Below, piece by piece: positions 10,001 to 22,543 of a stretch of 64,000 bases of DNA. The notes beneath the pieces are model-generated. The model made no database searches and was not told the DNA's origin. It worked only from the letters and a program-made list of their open reading frames with translations. The stretch spans positions 16,355,522 to 16,419,521 of the forward strand of contig NC_059477.1 in assembly GCF_018139145.2 (NCBI RefSeq). Direction: 5' to 3'. Position 1 is the first letter of the stretch; each line of letters opens with the position of its first letter. The stretch is from Gymnogyps californianus (taxonomy: Eukaryota; Chordata; Aves; Accipitriformes; Cathartidae). Made by a program: the position numbers and the translations under genes.

Positions 10001-12828
10001 AGTCAGTCTCTGGGGTACAATGGGCAGCTCTTAAATTGCCAAAGGGAAAGTGGATGATGCCCTGTTCAGTTCCCCACTTGCTGCACAAGGCCTCAGTACC
10101 ATGATTTCAGGTACTTGGAAAGAACAGACCCAGAATGGTCTCTTACCTTTCCCACTGTGGATAGTATTGCAGTGCAGTGGTAGGCACCAACTGTGTGCAT
10201 GTCACAACTGGTGCTAAGTGTGCACATATGATCAGAGGTCTCTTCTGGGTCCTATAGAACAAATTCGTGACTCTGCATCTCATCTGAGCTCTGAACCATG
10301 TCCATTGCTTTTTGCGTAGCTGAGAAAATAGTTTGAAGTTGTCCTGGCTAATTGGTCTGGTCACAGCAAAGCCTTTTTTTTATTCAGGAGACAATATAGC
10401 TCAGGAAAGGAGGAGATTTCAGTCAAGATGGCAGAAGGCTATCATTCACCAATCCCACTGCGCACACATCTACAAGCACCTTCTGGCTCCCTGATTTTGG
10501 CTGTCTAAAAATGTGAACATGTGAACGGCAAACCACCTGATCTGCTGGGCTTGATTTTTGTGTGCAGACAATCAGACACCAGCCAGCCAACAGGGGAGGG
10601 AGTAGCGAAGGGGCAGGTACTTGCACTCTGAAAATGAAACACTGTTTTGTGCTTATTAGCATAGCAAGATTTCTGTTGCTTATTCCTCTTAACTCCACCA
10701 GCCTTATTTATAAAAACCAGGAAGTATTAGCCAATGCTAAGTGAAGACCATGGCAGTACTCTAATAGCAAAGACAGAACTAGAATAACATGGCTAATCAC
10801 CTATTTGTTAAAGTCTTACTGTTTATTTTATTGCAGGTCAGTGAACAAAAATCAGTCATGAGATGTTAATCTCTAGCTGTTTAATCTTAACCACCCCCTT
10901 GCCATTGTTCTCCTACTCACGTGCTCAGCAGCAATATCCCCTCCTCCCCTCTTGTAATGACCTCATTTCAAAGTACAATTTCTCTCTGCTTTGGCTTTCA
11001 AGGGGTCAGAGTGAAGCTGTTTGGGTTGGAATGAAATTTGCTCAGGTCCTGGCACTGGCTGCTGCCTACTGCTCTACTGAATTTGTTTGCAAGAACAGAA
11101 GCCTCTGTTTAGAAGGTAATGGATGCCCTGAGCTCCAGGAATGAGCCTATGCTGAATGTGACAGGACAGACCTGTCCCAGCAGTGAACAGAGGCTATGGA
11201 GGAGAGGCAGGAACTGCTAAATGGGATTGGATAGTGGGTTCCAGCAATCCTGCTTCCTGCAGAGTGAACTAACCAGGCCAAAACAGCTGATGCTGCAGAA
11301 ATCTATGGCTAAAGAGTTCCTGTGTAAGGGAGGATGATGTTGCTCTTGATCTTAAGTCCCATCTAGCCTTCTCATCTGACTCCCTTAGGCCTTGAATTTC
11401 AGCTCACATGGCTTGAAAGGAAAGTGGGGGGGATGCACGGTATGGCCAAGAAGCCCCATCAATATCAGCACAGATACTCACCAGTTAATCTGTAATTTCT
11501 GAATGTACCAAGCTGTGGTTAGGTCTTTCCCCATGGACAGCTCAGAATTGAAAGGACAGGTGTTTACAGCAACTACATTTTATTTTAGACTGATTTTAAC
11601 AGAAAATTTGTGATAAGTTTTGTTAAAAAAAAAAAAAAAGCTGTGAACCTGGTGAGCTGAAAGCAAGCTTTGAGTCCATAAGGACTTCTAAAAGACCCTT
11701 TGAATCCCTGATTAAGTTTAACCATTCCCAGGCTTTCTTGTGTAGTGCTGTCTTTAGGCATCTTCATAAATAGGCTCAGTGACTGAGAATCAGCGGGCAG
11801 AAGAAGAAAAATGGTTTTGCTTCACAAGTGTTTATTGGTTTTTCCTTTAGTGGATATTTTGCATTAGAGTACAGGACTATCTCCGAGGCATGGGTTAATG
11901 CAGCTGTACAATATGTGACCATACTTTAGATGGATGTCTATTCCCTGGCTGGAAGTAGCTGGGAATCTTCATTTCTATCATTTTTATAGGTAAAGAGCTC
12001 TAATGGAGTCTCTCTACCCTGCAGTTAGTGTTAAACACACCCCTCAGCAGTGAACACTTCTACTACCCCATTGAGCCCTGAAACTTCTATAGAATTAAGT
12101 AGAAAGAGTCCTGTAGAAACACCCCATGCTGTGTGCCCAGGCTTCCAGCCAGAGGAAGAGAGGGATGTGGAAGGAGAACCACGTGCATCCAACATTTATC
12201 CCAAGGTAGAGTTAGGACAAGCATGAGGGTTGTGACAGCCCAGCTAGGAAATGGGGAGTGTTCTTTGGCAGCACAGCGTGGACATAACAGAGGCAAACCA
12301 TTGGAGACCTACAAATGGGGAATGGAAGACAGGCTTCAGTGCTACACTGGCACTGCAGGGACAGGCTTTTTCTTTACCTGAGTCCTTTAAGAAAACAAGA
12401 AAGCAGGATGGTTAAAGGGGAGAGCTGAAGAAAATGGGATCATCCTGAGAGGCACAACCCTCATGTCACATGCAGGGAAGCTCATTCCTGTCCCACTTTG
12501 GATCATGTGTGGGAGTTGCACAGCACTGTGGACAAGGGGAAGTGTGTACTCCCTGCCTCTGAAGTGCTGCATCCTCTCTTTGGCTCTGTAAAAGTAGCAT
12601 GGTGGGTTGAGAAGCAGTAGGGATGCACTGGGAAAATGTAAGCTCCCAACACACTGGCAGGGAAGCAGGAGAGAGGTGACTAAGGGAAGAGGAGGGAATG
12701 TCAGTCTTGGATACAAGATATGAGGGGTGGGAAGGAAGGAATGACTGCTAAGATTTAAAAACAAAAAAAACCCCAAAACACAAGTCGCAAATGTATTACC
12801 AAAGCTAAGGTAGAAGACATCAGTTAGC
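7031..12828. other. Intergenic between crystallin relic and C2orf80
   Basis: No convincing coding exon on either strand. It contains a short CR1 3'-end fragment (8903-8950). The poly(A) signal of C2orf80 may lie here: AATAAA on the minus strand at 11831-11836, about 1 kb past the stop. That assignment is uncertain. Confidence 0.5.
8903..8950 (-). repeat. CR1 LINE 3'-end fragment
   Basis: The plus strand reads TATAGAATCATTTAGGTTGG, then AAAAGAGCCTTAAGATCGAG and TCCAACC. This is the reverse complement of the well-known avian CR1 3' tail. Only about 50 bases are recognisable. Confidence 0.75.
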
Positions 12829-12956
12829 TCACCTACAGCTAAGTGAGGTACATGAAGACTGGGTCTTTGTTATGTCTTTGCTTCCTTTGCATTCCTTGCT
12901 TTTGAATCTGTTCCAGGCTTCTCTGGAGAGATTCCTTGTTTTCCTTCTGTAGCTCC
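12829..12956 (-). CDS. C2orf80: C2orf80 terminal coding exon (residues 154-195)
   Basis: Reads a basic, Ser-rich tail (RSYRRKTRNLSREAWNRFKS onward) ending in TGA. It aligns loosely with the human tail of similar length and composition. The acceptor is tcctgcag and the phase fits exon 6. Confidence 0.75.
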
Positions 12957-15900
12957 CTGCAGGATGCAAATGTTAATAAGCGCAAGCACAGCATGCAGGG
13001 CTGAATCCATCAGGAGAGATGGGGACTGCATGGCAGATCAGCTTCCCTCCTGCTGTGTGACATGGGACGCACATTGAACAGAGGGCTGTGGGGGAGCCCC
13101 TTTACTCTACTTCGTCAAATCCAGCTGTGCTGCTGGAACATTTTCTTAGCTATCCTGCTCAGTGGAGCTGCAGCAAACAATAGGCTTTAGCAAATCATGG
13201 ACAAACAGAAAGGCAGAGCCTAATTCATATACATGCTAGGCTAATCTGACATTACTGGGTTCTTTATGGAGTCAGATTGTTGTTAATTTTTTTAAAAATA
13301 GTCTTCAACTTTTTTTTTAACCTAAAAGTGATAATAGTGAATGTGTTTTTTCAGGGATATTAGCCAGAAGAGTGCCTTCCATGTGTATGTTGAGTATTAC
13401 TGGTGTTCGACTTGCCAGCTCATGAGTGACACCTCCCGCCAAGGTATGATACAGTTGCCCTGAAAGTCCAATTTACGATTGACACTATGTTATAAATTAG
13501 TGCTACTATGAAACATCTCATGCTAAAGAGTGCTGAGAAGGGCAGAGAAGAAAGGCTATGTGGGCTCTGGGTGGCCTGAGGTGCCACTCTAGCTGTGACA
13601 TTCAGTGGTAGTCTATCACTGTAGTGACTATCAGTAGTGTTGCAAAAACAGTTTTACTGGCTTGTGTGAATTCTTCAGACCTACTTTGTCAACCTGTTGC
13701 TTTCCCCTGGTCAGCGAGTCCAGTTGCTTGTTGTCCTTTTTAGCTCTTCTGGCTGAACAAGGGTTGGTCTTTTGATATGCCGCTGCTGTCTGGTACTTGA
13801 TGCCTTGGGAGAGAGAAAGAGCCTTGCATCATCTTGGGCTTATAGGGTGCCACCAGGCTGGTTTATAGACCTACTGCATGGAATCAGTTGCAATACGTGG
13901 TTGGAGGTAAGGGGTCCCAGCTTCAAATTCTCTACCGCTCCTGAAGTTACTCTCATTTTTGCTGCACTTGGAGAAGAAGCAGGGAAGGGGGGGTGTGGCT
14001 CTTTCACTGGCCAGTAGCATAACTGACCTTTGCAAAAGTCCTAGTATTAGTCCAAGCTTAAGAACAAACAAGTGATTGTCAGACATGAAGGATGATTCTA
14101 CTAGAAACGTGTAATCTTATTGTTTACCTCAACTTGAGGAAAATGCTCCTTTTGCAATTGTCATGAACTTCAGGAGCCTGAGCTAGACACTATTTCTAGG
14201 CTACAATGAGAAAACACCTGTACCTCCCCCCCACAAGAGAATAGGCACAGACCAAGGTTTACACTATCCTTTCTATGTGCAGCTGTTGGAGCTCAGCAGG
14301 CTGTAACTTGGTGGCTCTGGTGGGCCCGGTGCTGCTGCCCCACGTCACCCTGCCCTGGCCTTGTGGGATTTGGGGTGAAATGTGCTCACTTTGCTTCCAG
14401 GCATACTCTGCAGCTTCAGGGGCAGTCAGCATGGCAAATGGATGCAGGGAGAGCTTGAAAGGTTGAATCCAGTGGTCCTGGAAGGACAAGAATGCATAGA
14501 TTAGTATGTCTGCAGAAACTATGTGCCAAGCCAAATGGGCATACTCTTTTGTGGTCAGCGGAAAGTAAGATAACTGCTTCAGAGGTCCTGATGGATAAAT
14601 GAGCACAGCTTTGCTGGCAGCTTTTGTCCTGGCTGCTTGGCCCACCCAGCTTCTTGAAATGCCCATCCCCGCTGCCCAGACGTTTCAGTTGTCCACACAG
14701 TAGCTGAACTGCTGCATTTTATAGCCCTGTATGTACTGGTGTGGGCTGGGGATTGTGGTCTGCCATAACATCCTGGTGGGCAGCCTGCAGCTGCTCAGCT
14801 GTTCACATGGCAGCTCCTGAAATGTCTGGATAATGGGGTAGGAAACTGAGAAGCGTCAGGCAGGCAGGATAGCAACCATTACGTCCATCTCAGGCTAGGA
14901 TGTCCCCTCTCATGAACCAGAAATCTTCTGGATCCTAAATCCCACCAGGATGCGACTTAGTCTCCCTAAGCATCTATGTATCTTGGTAAAGCTAGTGCTT
15001 GATTTTCAAGGAGATCTAAGCCAAGGGGGATGGGGGATAACAGGAATCTCCACCATTTTACTTTGATGGGAAATGGGGGGGGAGATAACCAAACCTGACA
15101 TCCACAGAAATTGAATTTTGAGATGGGCTGGATTCCAGCTCTTTGAGTCTAGGACTCTTAAGGAGGCATAAGCTGTCCTCCAAGAGTTACTGTTAATGAA
15201 AACAGTAGATTTAACCTCTTAAACTCATTAGGGCTTTGCAAAATAAATTATCCTTAGTTTCCAAATTCAGCAAAGCATTTCCGTTCCTTTCTCATAGAGT
15301 GCGAATGATCTCAAGCCCATGATTAAAATTAAGCAGCATTGTTGGCTGAAATAGAAACTGGAGATCCTGATAACAATGGCTTATCTTCCTCTTCAGAAAA
15401 TTTTGTAACTTTGCTACCTCATGACCATCAAGGAAGTATCCCTGGGTCCACTAGGGACAGGATCTAGGCAAATGCACAGTAACATGAGAGGAACAGAAAG
15501 ACACTTTCTGTTCTTTCTTTGTCTCTGCTTGCATAACATCAGAATATAAATCAAAGCTAAAAAACCACTAACACCCCCCCCACCCCCCCAAGAAAAAATA
15601 CCATGGAAAACAGCATGAGTAGCTGGAAAACTTCCAAGAAAACATCACTCCTCTGCAGTGTATGGTGTGCACTCAAAATGGAGATTTCTAAAAATATCCT
15701 GGGTTGGAAGTTCCTAAAGAAAAGGATTCCTGCCCATAAGAAGCATGACAGTAAAAATATACAGTGTAATACTCACAGCAAAAGGAGGGAGACCTGATCC
15801 ACCCACTTATCCCAGGAGCAGAGGGGAAGATCCCTCCTTCAATCTAACATGTTGTGAAACGTCCCTACATGGCATCTAGTGGCATTTCTACTTCTTGACA

Positions 15901-18900
15901 CGGGGAAATTCAACTAAGAGAGGTTACGGCCAAGGCTGTTCTGATGCACGGAACTGTGAGCTGGAGTGAGCTCTAGCCCTTTCTGGACACCGGGTGGCAG
16001 TCCATCATTAATATTACAGCTAAGCATGAATGAGGTAAAAAAACCCATAAATTAAGTGCACCAGAAACACTGTGAATTACATGTGAATCATCTATTACAG
16101 TCTGATTACAATTCCACAGCAACTTTTAATGGTTGCTTGGGAAACGTCAGTAAAGTCTGTGTTACTGAAAATAAAATCTATATATTCCAGCACAAATGCT
16201 ATTTTGTTAAATAGCTGGGCCATACAGAATACTTTCTTGTGACTTGAGTCATGAATTAAAGATTATAATACCTCCCCTGTTTTTTAAAGGGCAATTACAC
16301 TTAGATGACTAAAGATATGCTGCTAGAGAAACTTGCTCTGAACACAGGCAAGGCCCTTGTGAAGCAGGCTATATCTCCTCGGACCTGCATAGCCTCCTTC
16401 CCCACTCCACGTTTAGTGGTAATTAGAGCACACTGGTGGGAATGCTCCTCTGTAAACCACTATGCCAAAGGCCCAGGAGCTGGGTTACATCTTAGTGTGG
16501 TTGTAAGTAGTTGGACTGCCCTTTTCTTGCCTCTCCCTGGCACACTGTAAGGCAGAGGAGGAAGTGAATAGTTCAGCTTTTTGCTCTGTTTAAAGAGAGA
16601 AGGCTGGAGCTAGTTTGCTATTACTAATGGGGCAAAAGGGGCAAATGACTTGAGTTTAAAATGTAACGTATTTTTTAAAAGGCATATATATTATAGGGTC
16701 CAAATGCATTATGCCTTTATGCAGTGGGAGATTCCTTCCACTTTATTGCTCATAGCACACCAGTCTAGGCAGTAGGCTGGTGGGAGAAGGGGCCAATAGC
16801 TTACCATTGCTATGGCCAAAGCTAGGAGTCACTGGTACCACTGAACTGGTACCTCTTTTTTGGTGGACTCTCTCAGACCTAAAGGGCAGAAGACTTCAAA
16901 AAGTGTGGGGTAGATTCTGCAAGGTGTGTGATGCTAGCCTGATGTGTGTGATGAACGCCTTTTTAAGTATGTTTGGGAATGGGATACCACTTTAAGACCA
17001 GGGCTAAGTGTAAGTATTGGTGTCAGGGCAGGATAGGTTTGAAGAGTTTTAACTGGTGAAATCTCTGCAGGGCCAAGATGAGATCTGATCAGTAAAGCTG
17101 GAGTAAGTATCTCCTGTTTGTCTACTGAAGGCTGCTTTTTTTTGGTATCCAGCTGGTTGCTCAGTTACATTTGTCTGCTGTATCCAGTTTTGCATGGATC
17201 AAATACACCGTTTCTTTTTCTGGTAGCCTGGGGATAATTTTCAGCAGAGGTCCAACAGAGGAACAGCACAACAGAGCCAAACAAGCCGCTTCTGCCCTTT
17301 GAAGAACAAAACCATCTCCCTGAAGGTCAGCTACTGAAGACAAAGAGCTTTTATGTGTCTGTGCTTTCCCCTGCACTAGCACTTTGTTTGCTTGGGTTGG
17401 CAAAGTCCCACGCCAGTGTGCAGGCCAGAAAGGAACCATGAAGTCTGTGGTCAGCCAGGCATTTAAGCCAGAAAGAGGCACGCCAATAAAAAGCCTTCAT
17501 AAACCTCTAAACCCAGGAGCACATCATTCAAATATTCTAGCGTGCAATGGGTGACTTTTTAGACTAAAAAGATGGAGCAGGGATTTTAGAAGTAGCCCTT
17601 ATGCTGCTAGATGTTTCTGATCCCAGTGGTGGTGTAATGAGGGAAGCATCAAGAGATAAAACTCTAGAAGTTAAATATAGTAAGCACCTTTCCTCCCCTG
17701 CCTAGTCTCAGTTTTCCTTGTTTTTTCATGGTTACATTCAGTCTGTCCCAATTCCTTCTGTGAGGTGATGGGTGGCAAAGGAGGTTGGGCTCGTGTGCAA
17801 GTGGTTTCTGTCTGGCATTTCTCTGTACTTCTTAGATTTCCTCTGTGCTTTTGTCCCTGCAGGCCATGGCATGGAGGGGATGCCTCGTCCCAAGAGCATG
17901 TCTCTCTTAATAGTCACCGCACACATCTCCTTATATATGTCCTCATGTCTCCTTCCCTAGTAGCTGCTGCTCTTTCTTAAATATGTTTGAGAAGAGGTGC
18001 CCTGTGCTCCTCTGGCTGAAGTTTTGGCTCGTGCCTGGCTGTTTACATGGGTTTCTGAGTTGACTGGCACAGGGCAGTTCTTGGTCTCCTCCCATATAGG
18101 TTACCACTGCAGCCCTTGCTGCCTGAACTCTGCCATTTACGCCAAACACAGCACCCGTGTGTGAACTTGCATGAAAGCTGTAAACCTTAAAATTTATGCC
18201 CAATATAAATAGAAAGGTATTCGAACTGGGGATGCAGAAGTTGTCCTGACATCTAAAACTGCTCAGGTCTTACAAGCTCCCTAAGACCTGATGGATCATT
18301 CCACATGGAGGTTTCATTCCCAAAGAGTGGGGATGTGACTTGTCTGGAAGGTCTTAAACACTATTAGATTCCTTTGCTTATGTAAATACACTCTTAGAAA
18401 TCTCAGATGAAGGGAAGCACACACTCTGCTGCCTGTCTTGAGAGCTGACTAGACCCAAACAATTCTGGTGTATGGGCTGACAGCAGGCCATGTTGTCAGA
18501 GCACTGTGCCCAAGGAAACATAGCCTCCTTCTCTCTGGAGGCTTTTTAACTGCAAATAATGACCCAGACTGTGCCTCAGATTTACTAGGACAGAGATTAA
18601 ATGACTTGCCCAAAGTCAGATAGCCTAGTCTAATCTAATCTGCAAATCAGGGTAATGTTACCTCTTATCTCTGCAATAATTGAACTGTAAAACCTTGTGC
18701 AAGTTTTCTGTTACTATTGTATGATTTGGCACAAGGGTACTTCCAGACTCTAGAGCATCTTTTCCCTGCAGGTGCACAGGTAACACAGACAACCCTGCCA
18801 TCACAGAGTTGCTGGTTTGTTCTGTTTAATCTGTGCATCCACCTTCCACAGGACTGCAATGCACTGCAAGTAAAAATTGGCTTAGCACTCTTTTCTTATT

Positions 18901-21900
18901 CTCTTCTTTTTCACACTGCAATAAAGGGAGAATTTAAGGCTCTCTGACAGGTGCCATCTCTGATCCTTTACTGGGATCCAGGAAGGATTCCTAGGATGTA
19001 GATACTGACTCCCCTTGAACAGTGTCATGTAATGCCTATGCAAGAGTCGGAGTGCCCTTCTGAGAGTTGGCTTCTGTAAACATAGCACTGATTGTATGAA
19101 CCTGCCTAAACATGACCCCAGATTAAGACCTGCAGTGTTGGCACACTCTGCTAAGCAGCATACAACAGCTTACCAAAAAAACATGGAGGTATGGCAGGAA
19201 GTCTCCCTCTTGCAGGGTCAAAGGTCTCTAGTCAAATTTCACATCTTTGGTTCCTCTCACAAATGCCTTAGCTCAGACTTACAGCATACTTTCTTAGCTG
19301 GAAGATTTATCAGCTTACAAGGGAGTAAGAATGAGTCAAGAAGACCATGTAGGATCTGCAGAGTCCATACAAAAGAGGAGGGCAGAAAAACCGTAGCAAA
19401 GAGGTGGGCTGTGCAGGGAGAATTTTACTTGTTTACACAATTGCTTACAGGGTATACTGACCAGCAAAGCAACTTTGGCTCCTTGGTGAGGCCAAGCAGT
19501 GCAAGGCAGCACCAGAGGCAAGGAGCTAGCAAAGGTTAGGTATTGTCCCCTGATGATTTCTGGTTTGAAACCTGAGTGGACTGGGCACAGACGAAGTACA
19601 TCTTTGGCAGCCAGATGACAGTCCCAAAGGAAAGCGCTAACTTCAGATAAAATTCACACTGTCATACCTAGCCTGTGGTCTTGAATGCTACCTGAATGCT
19701 TATATTCTGCTGTAACAAGGAGATACATGAGAGTTTATTGTAGGATGTTGCCAGCTATCATCCACATATCCTCAAGCACTGCTGGCCTAACAGTAGTGAT
19801 TGCTTTCCATAGAATGAAGTCCCTTCCTTTATTAGTATGGGAGAGCTGGAATAAACAGTAGCTATAATAATAGACCCCCACACAATACAATCTGCAAGCA
19901 ATTAAGAAATGTGCTGCCCTCTGCAGCTTTGACACACACCCTCCAGACTAGCAGCAGGAATGAAGTACCCCATGGATAACTGCAACTGCACGTGGAGGCT
20001 TTACACCTTGTTATGATGCTGAAAGGCCACCCACAAGGCTCTAAGCCGTAATGGCAGAAGTGAGAAGGGAATAGTTCAACAGTGTTTACTCTGAGTGAGA
20101 AGAGAAATAATCCACGTGTGGATTGCATTCCCAGAATGCCAGCCCAATACGCTACATGCTGGACCAGGCCACTACAGGTAAGAGAGATATTCACTCAGAC
20201 CCCTATAAGAGATGCTGAAAAACCAACAAATCACTCACATTTGCAGACCTCTGCCAGTGTGTTGCTGAGGGCCTCATGCTGTAAATCTCAAAGATCTCTT
20301 CAATAGGAATGCTGTTCTGTGAAGACAGGTAAAGAGAGAGGTTCAGCTCTCAGAAGTAGTATTCTTTAAAGTCAATGTATGAAATCCAGCTCATATCCCC
20401 TTCCTTTGATCTCTGAAACAGCTTTCACCTGAACTCCTAGTATCATTTCACGCTGCTAGTACAAATCTATTGAGATCTGGTCCTGAAACTTGTTCACCAT
20501 TTTGCACTTGGGTGAGACAAGGTAAGTAACCTATACACATGCATAGGACCACCTACTGAAACTGCTTATTTTGTTTTCTACGGCTGAGCAAAACTTAATG
20601 GCTACCTGATAAAAATGAGACGGATTTGTAATATTTGCACTGTCTGTATACTGTGCTTTGAATGAACAAAGACATCCAGGGTACAGGGAGTGTTTCTAGA
20701 CAGGGGCCATAGAACAAAAGATATTGCTATCTTTCTTGCCCTCTTACCATTAATATTCCAGCATATGAAGATAATATCATAGCTTCTCTCTCAATTCGGT
20801 TGGGATACGCGTATCGGTTGCAAGCTGCAAAATTCCTATACGGTGTTTTGAACAAGAAGATTATTAGCCTGGTGTTATAAATGCAAAAAGCAGTCCTGGG
20901 CTCGATTCACTGCTGCTTTTACACCATTTTCACACTGGTGTAACCCACTGCAACAGCAGGGCCTTAGTTTTGCAATACTCACATTTTCTCTCTTGTCAGT
21001 GCAGTCTGAGCATCCAAGTCATTTAGCCACAGCAAAGCAACACTGAAGGCTAAGTTGTAATGGACCTGGAAAGACAGAAGAACCTCATCTGTTTTGTTTT
21101 ACTGTAATTGCTTGACTGAGGGATGACAGAAAGACCAGAGAAATGCAGGGAAACGTGAGCTGGAGCCCAGTATTGTCTCAACTACACTGGGTACCTCACC
21201 AGTTTTAAGACCCTTGCTGAGGTTTGAGGGGTTTTAAACACACCCAAGAAGACCTTCTTAGCTTAGCTGAAAGATGGTTTGTTATGCACAGACAGCTTTA
21301 GTTTGTGAAGAATTCCCTTTGGTTAGTTGACTTGAACTTTATCAAATGTCCTCTGTGGATGAGCTTTGTCTTGCTGAAAAATCAGCAAAAACATGAATTA
21401 TCTTGGATACATTACACCTGGATGCTATTCACAGCCAATCTCTTTAGATACTCATTTCAGTAATGGGCTTTTATTGATCATTGTAGGAACAGGTTATTTA
21501 GCTGTACCAAACAGCCATCCTTCAGAGTTCTCAGTAGCCCCGCAGTTAAAGCGGATAAGAAGTAAGAAGTCTGGTGATTACCATGTCATCTAGAAAGGTG
21601 GGCTGCCTTTGTCCTCTTGGATCAAATTCATATTCTCGTAGTTTGATGCCAACATAATCTCCCCTTAAAGCAAGAAAATAACTCCAAATTACAATTGGTT
21701 CTAAGCAATCCAGTGCATAAGAAATGTCATAGATGACTGTAAAGCTAGTGCAAGATCAGGGCTAAATTTGCTATGATTCCGAGCTAGGAATCTGCTGTAG
21801 GATTTCTCACAGACACCTCCTAAGTAGGAAAGCTGTTAGTTTTCTGCATCACTGCTAATCTTAGCTTCCCTCAAACCACATTGCTGTCTTCCCCAAAGGC

Positions 21901-22543
21901 TCCAAAATATACAAAGAAGTACAAATGTGAATCAAGTATTTAAAGTCTGGGGACTCACAGAAGGATTTCACTGTACAGCCAAGAGACTGAAAGAGATGCT
22001 TCACTGGTGCTTGTTCTTCTCATTCAGGGGAGGCATGATTCTGCAATCTTTCCTCAGACTAAGTACTACTGATCCATGTAAGCAGTCCTAGGGAAGATGG
22101 GCACAGGACTTGTATGGAATAGAAGGGACACTGCTTACATCCCCTAAGAGTTGTCTGCTGGGCACTCCTGCATCAAAGAGCATGAGATCCTGCTGCATGA
22201 ACTAGGAAACCCCTTACAGACAGCAGCTGCATGGCAAGGGAGGAACTCTGCACCTCCCTGGTCACTACCACTGACCAAGTTCTGGGCTGTGACATCTCTA
22301 CTGTCACATATGCAGTCAGGTCTCACACTGCAGACTGCATGTAAGAAAATGAAGAGCATCTCAAAGGAAGTCTGTTCATTCTTTCCAGCAAGAGAAGACT
22401 AAGGTTTTACAGTTGTGATCCAGCTAGGTCGTACCACCTTTTGCAATGAAAACAAGTCCATCTCAAATGCAATGAAGGCAGTTGTGGGCAGTTACTACTT
22501 ACAGGAGTTTTTCAATCTCTTTCTTCAGGCGTTTTCTTTCCAT
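12829..22543 (-). CDS. C2orf80: C2orf80 orthologue, 195 residues
   Basis: Seven coding exons on the minus strand join in phase to 588 nt: 22503-22543, 21582-21663, 20983-21065, 20748-20835, 20239-20316, 14390-14477, 12829-12956. The human protein is about 193 residues. Segments that match recalled human C2orf80 are the N-terminus MERKRLKKEIEKLL, GDYVGIKLRE, FDPRGQRQ, YPNRIEREAMILSSYAGILM, NSIPIEEIFEIY and LSLHPFAMLTAPEAAEYA. The C-terminus is basic and variable. No enzyme motif, signal peptide or membrane segment is visible. The function is not established; a link to gonad development has been proposed (alias GONDA1). Its place between the gamma-crystallins and IDH1 is conserved with human, except that SGO2 intervenes here. 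The large fifth intron (14478-20238) holds only a MIR-like fragment. Confidence 0.9.
14390..14477 (-). CDS. C2orf80: C2orf80 coding exon 6 (residues 125-154)
   Basis: Contains LSLHPFAMLTAPEAAEYA, nearly identical to the human segment. The acceptor is ccttccag. The exon should stop at the donor CAAA|gtgagc; the open frame running on to 14259 is intronic read-through. Confidence 0.9.
18575..18660 (+). repeat. MIR-like SINE fragment (tentative)
   Basis: Contains TTAAATGACTTGCCCAAAGT followed by CAGATAGC, resembling the conserved MIR core 'gacttgcccaaggtcacacagc'. It lies in intron 5 of C2orf80. Confidence 0.4.
20239..20316 (-). CDS. C2orf80: C2orf80 coding exon 5 (residues 99-124)
   Basis: Reads NSIPIEEIFEIYSMRPSATH then WQRSAN. 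The first half matches human NSIPIEEVFKIY and the second half is diverged. The donor is gtgagt. Confidence 0.85.
20748..20835 (-). CDS. C2orf80: C2orf80 coding exon 4 (residues 69-98)
   Basis: Reads NFAACNRYAYPNRIEREA then MILSSYAGILM. The acceptor must be the upstream AG (ccgtatag), because the nearer, better-looking AG (tttgcag, 11 bases inside) would shift the frame into a stop. The donor is gtaaga. Confidence 0.8.
20885..20950. repeat. Possible old amniote repeat (ttacacc...ggtgtaa type)
   Basis: In C2orf80 intron 3, TTTTACACC and GGTGTAACCC sit close together as in an old interspersed repeat that I recall from turtle and crocodile genomes. This rests on recall alone. Confidence 0.2.
20983..21065 (-). 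CDS. C2orf80: C2orf80 coding exon 3 (residues 42-69)
   Basis: Reads VHYNLAFSVALLWLNDLD, matching the human HYDLAISVALQWLD segment, followed by a diverged tail. The donor is gtgagt. Confidence 0.85.
21582..21663 (-). CDS. C2orf80: C2orf80 coding exon 2 (residues 14-41)
   Basis: Reads GDYVGIKLREYEFDPRGQRQ then PTFLDDM, close to human. The acceptor is tttaag and the donor gtaatc. Confidence 0.9.
22503..22543 (-). CDS. C2orf80: C2orf80 coding exon 1 (residues 1-14)
   Basis: Begins at ATG and reads MERKRLKKEIEKLL, the same start as human. The donor is gtaagt. Confidence 0.9.

Noticed and set aside
10140..10165. Minus-strand GTGGGAAAG followed by gtaaga, resembling another gamma-crystallin exon 1
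   Set aside because: The start codon would be GTG, no TATA box lies at the expected distance, and no domain exon follows.
12387..12776. 129-residue minus-strand open frame
   Set aside because: Low complexity (Leu, Pro, Ser, Phe) from purine-rich plus-strand DNA; no splice context or known domain.
14259..14389. Read-through tail of C2orf80 exon 6 ending at a stop near 14259
   Set aside because: A consensus donor at 14389 joins in phase to a terminal exon whose basic tail fits the family and total length. The read-through could exist as an isoform but is not preferred.
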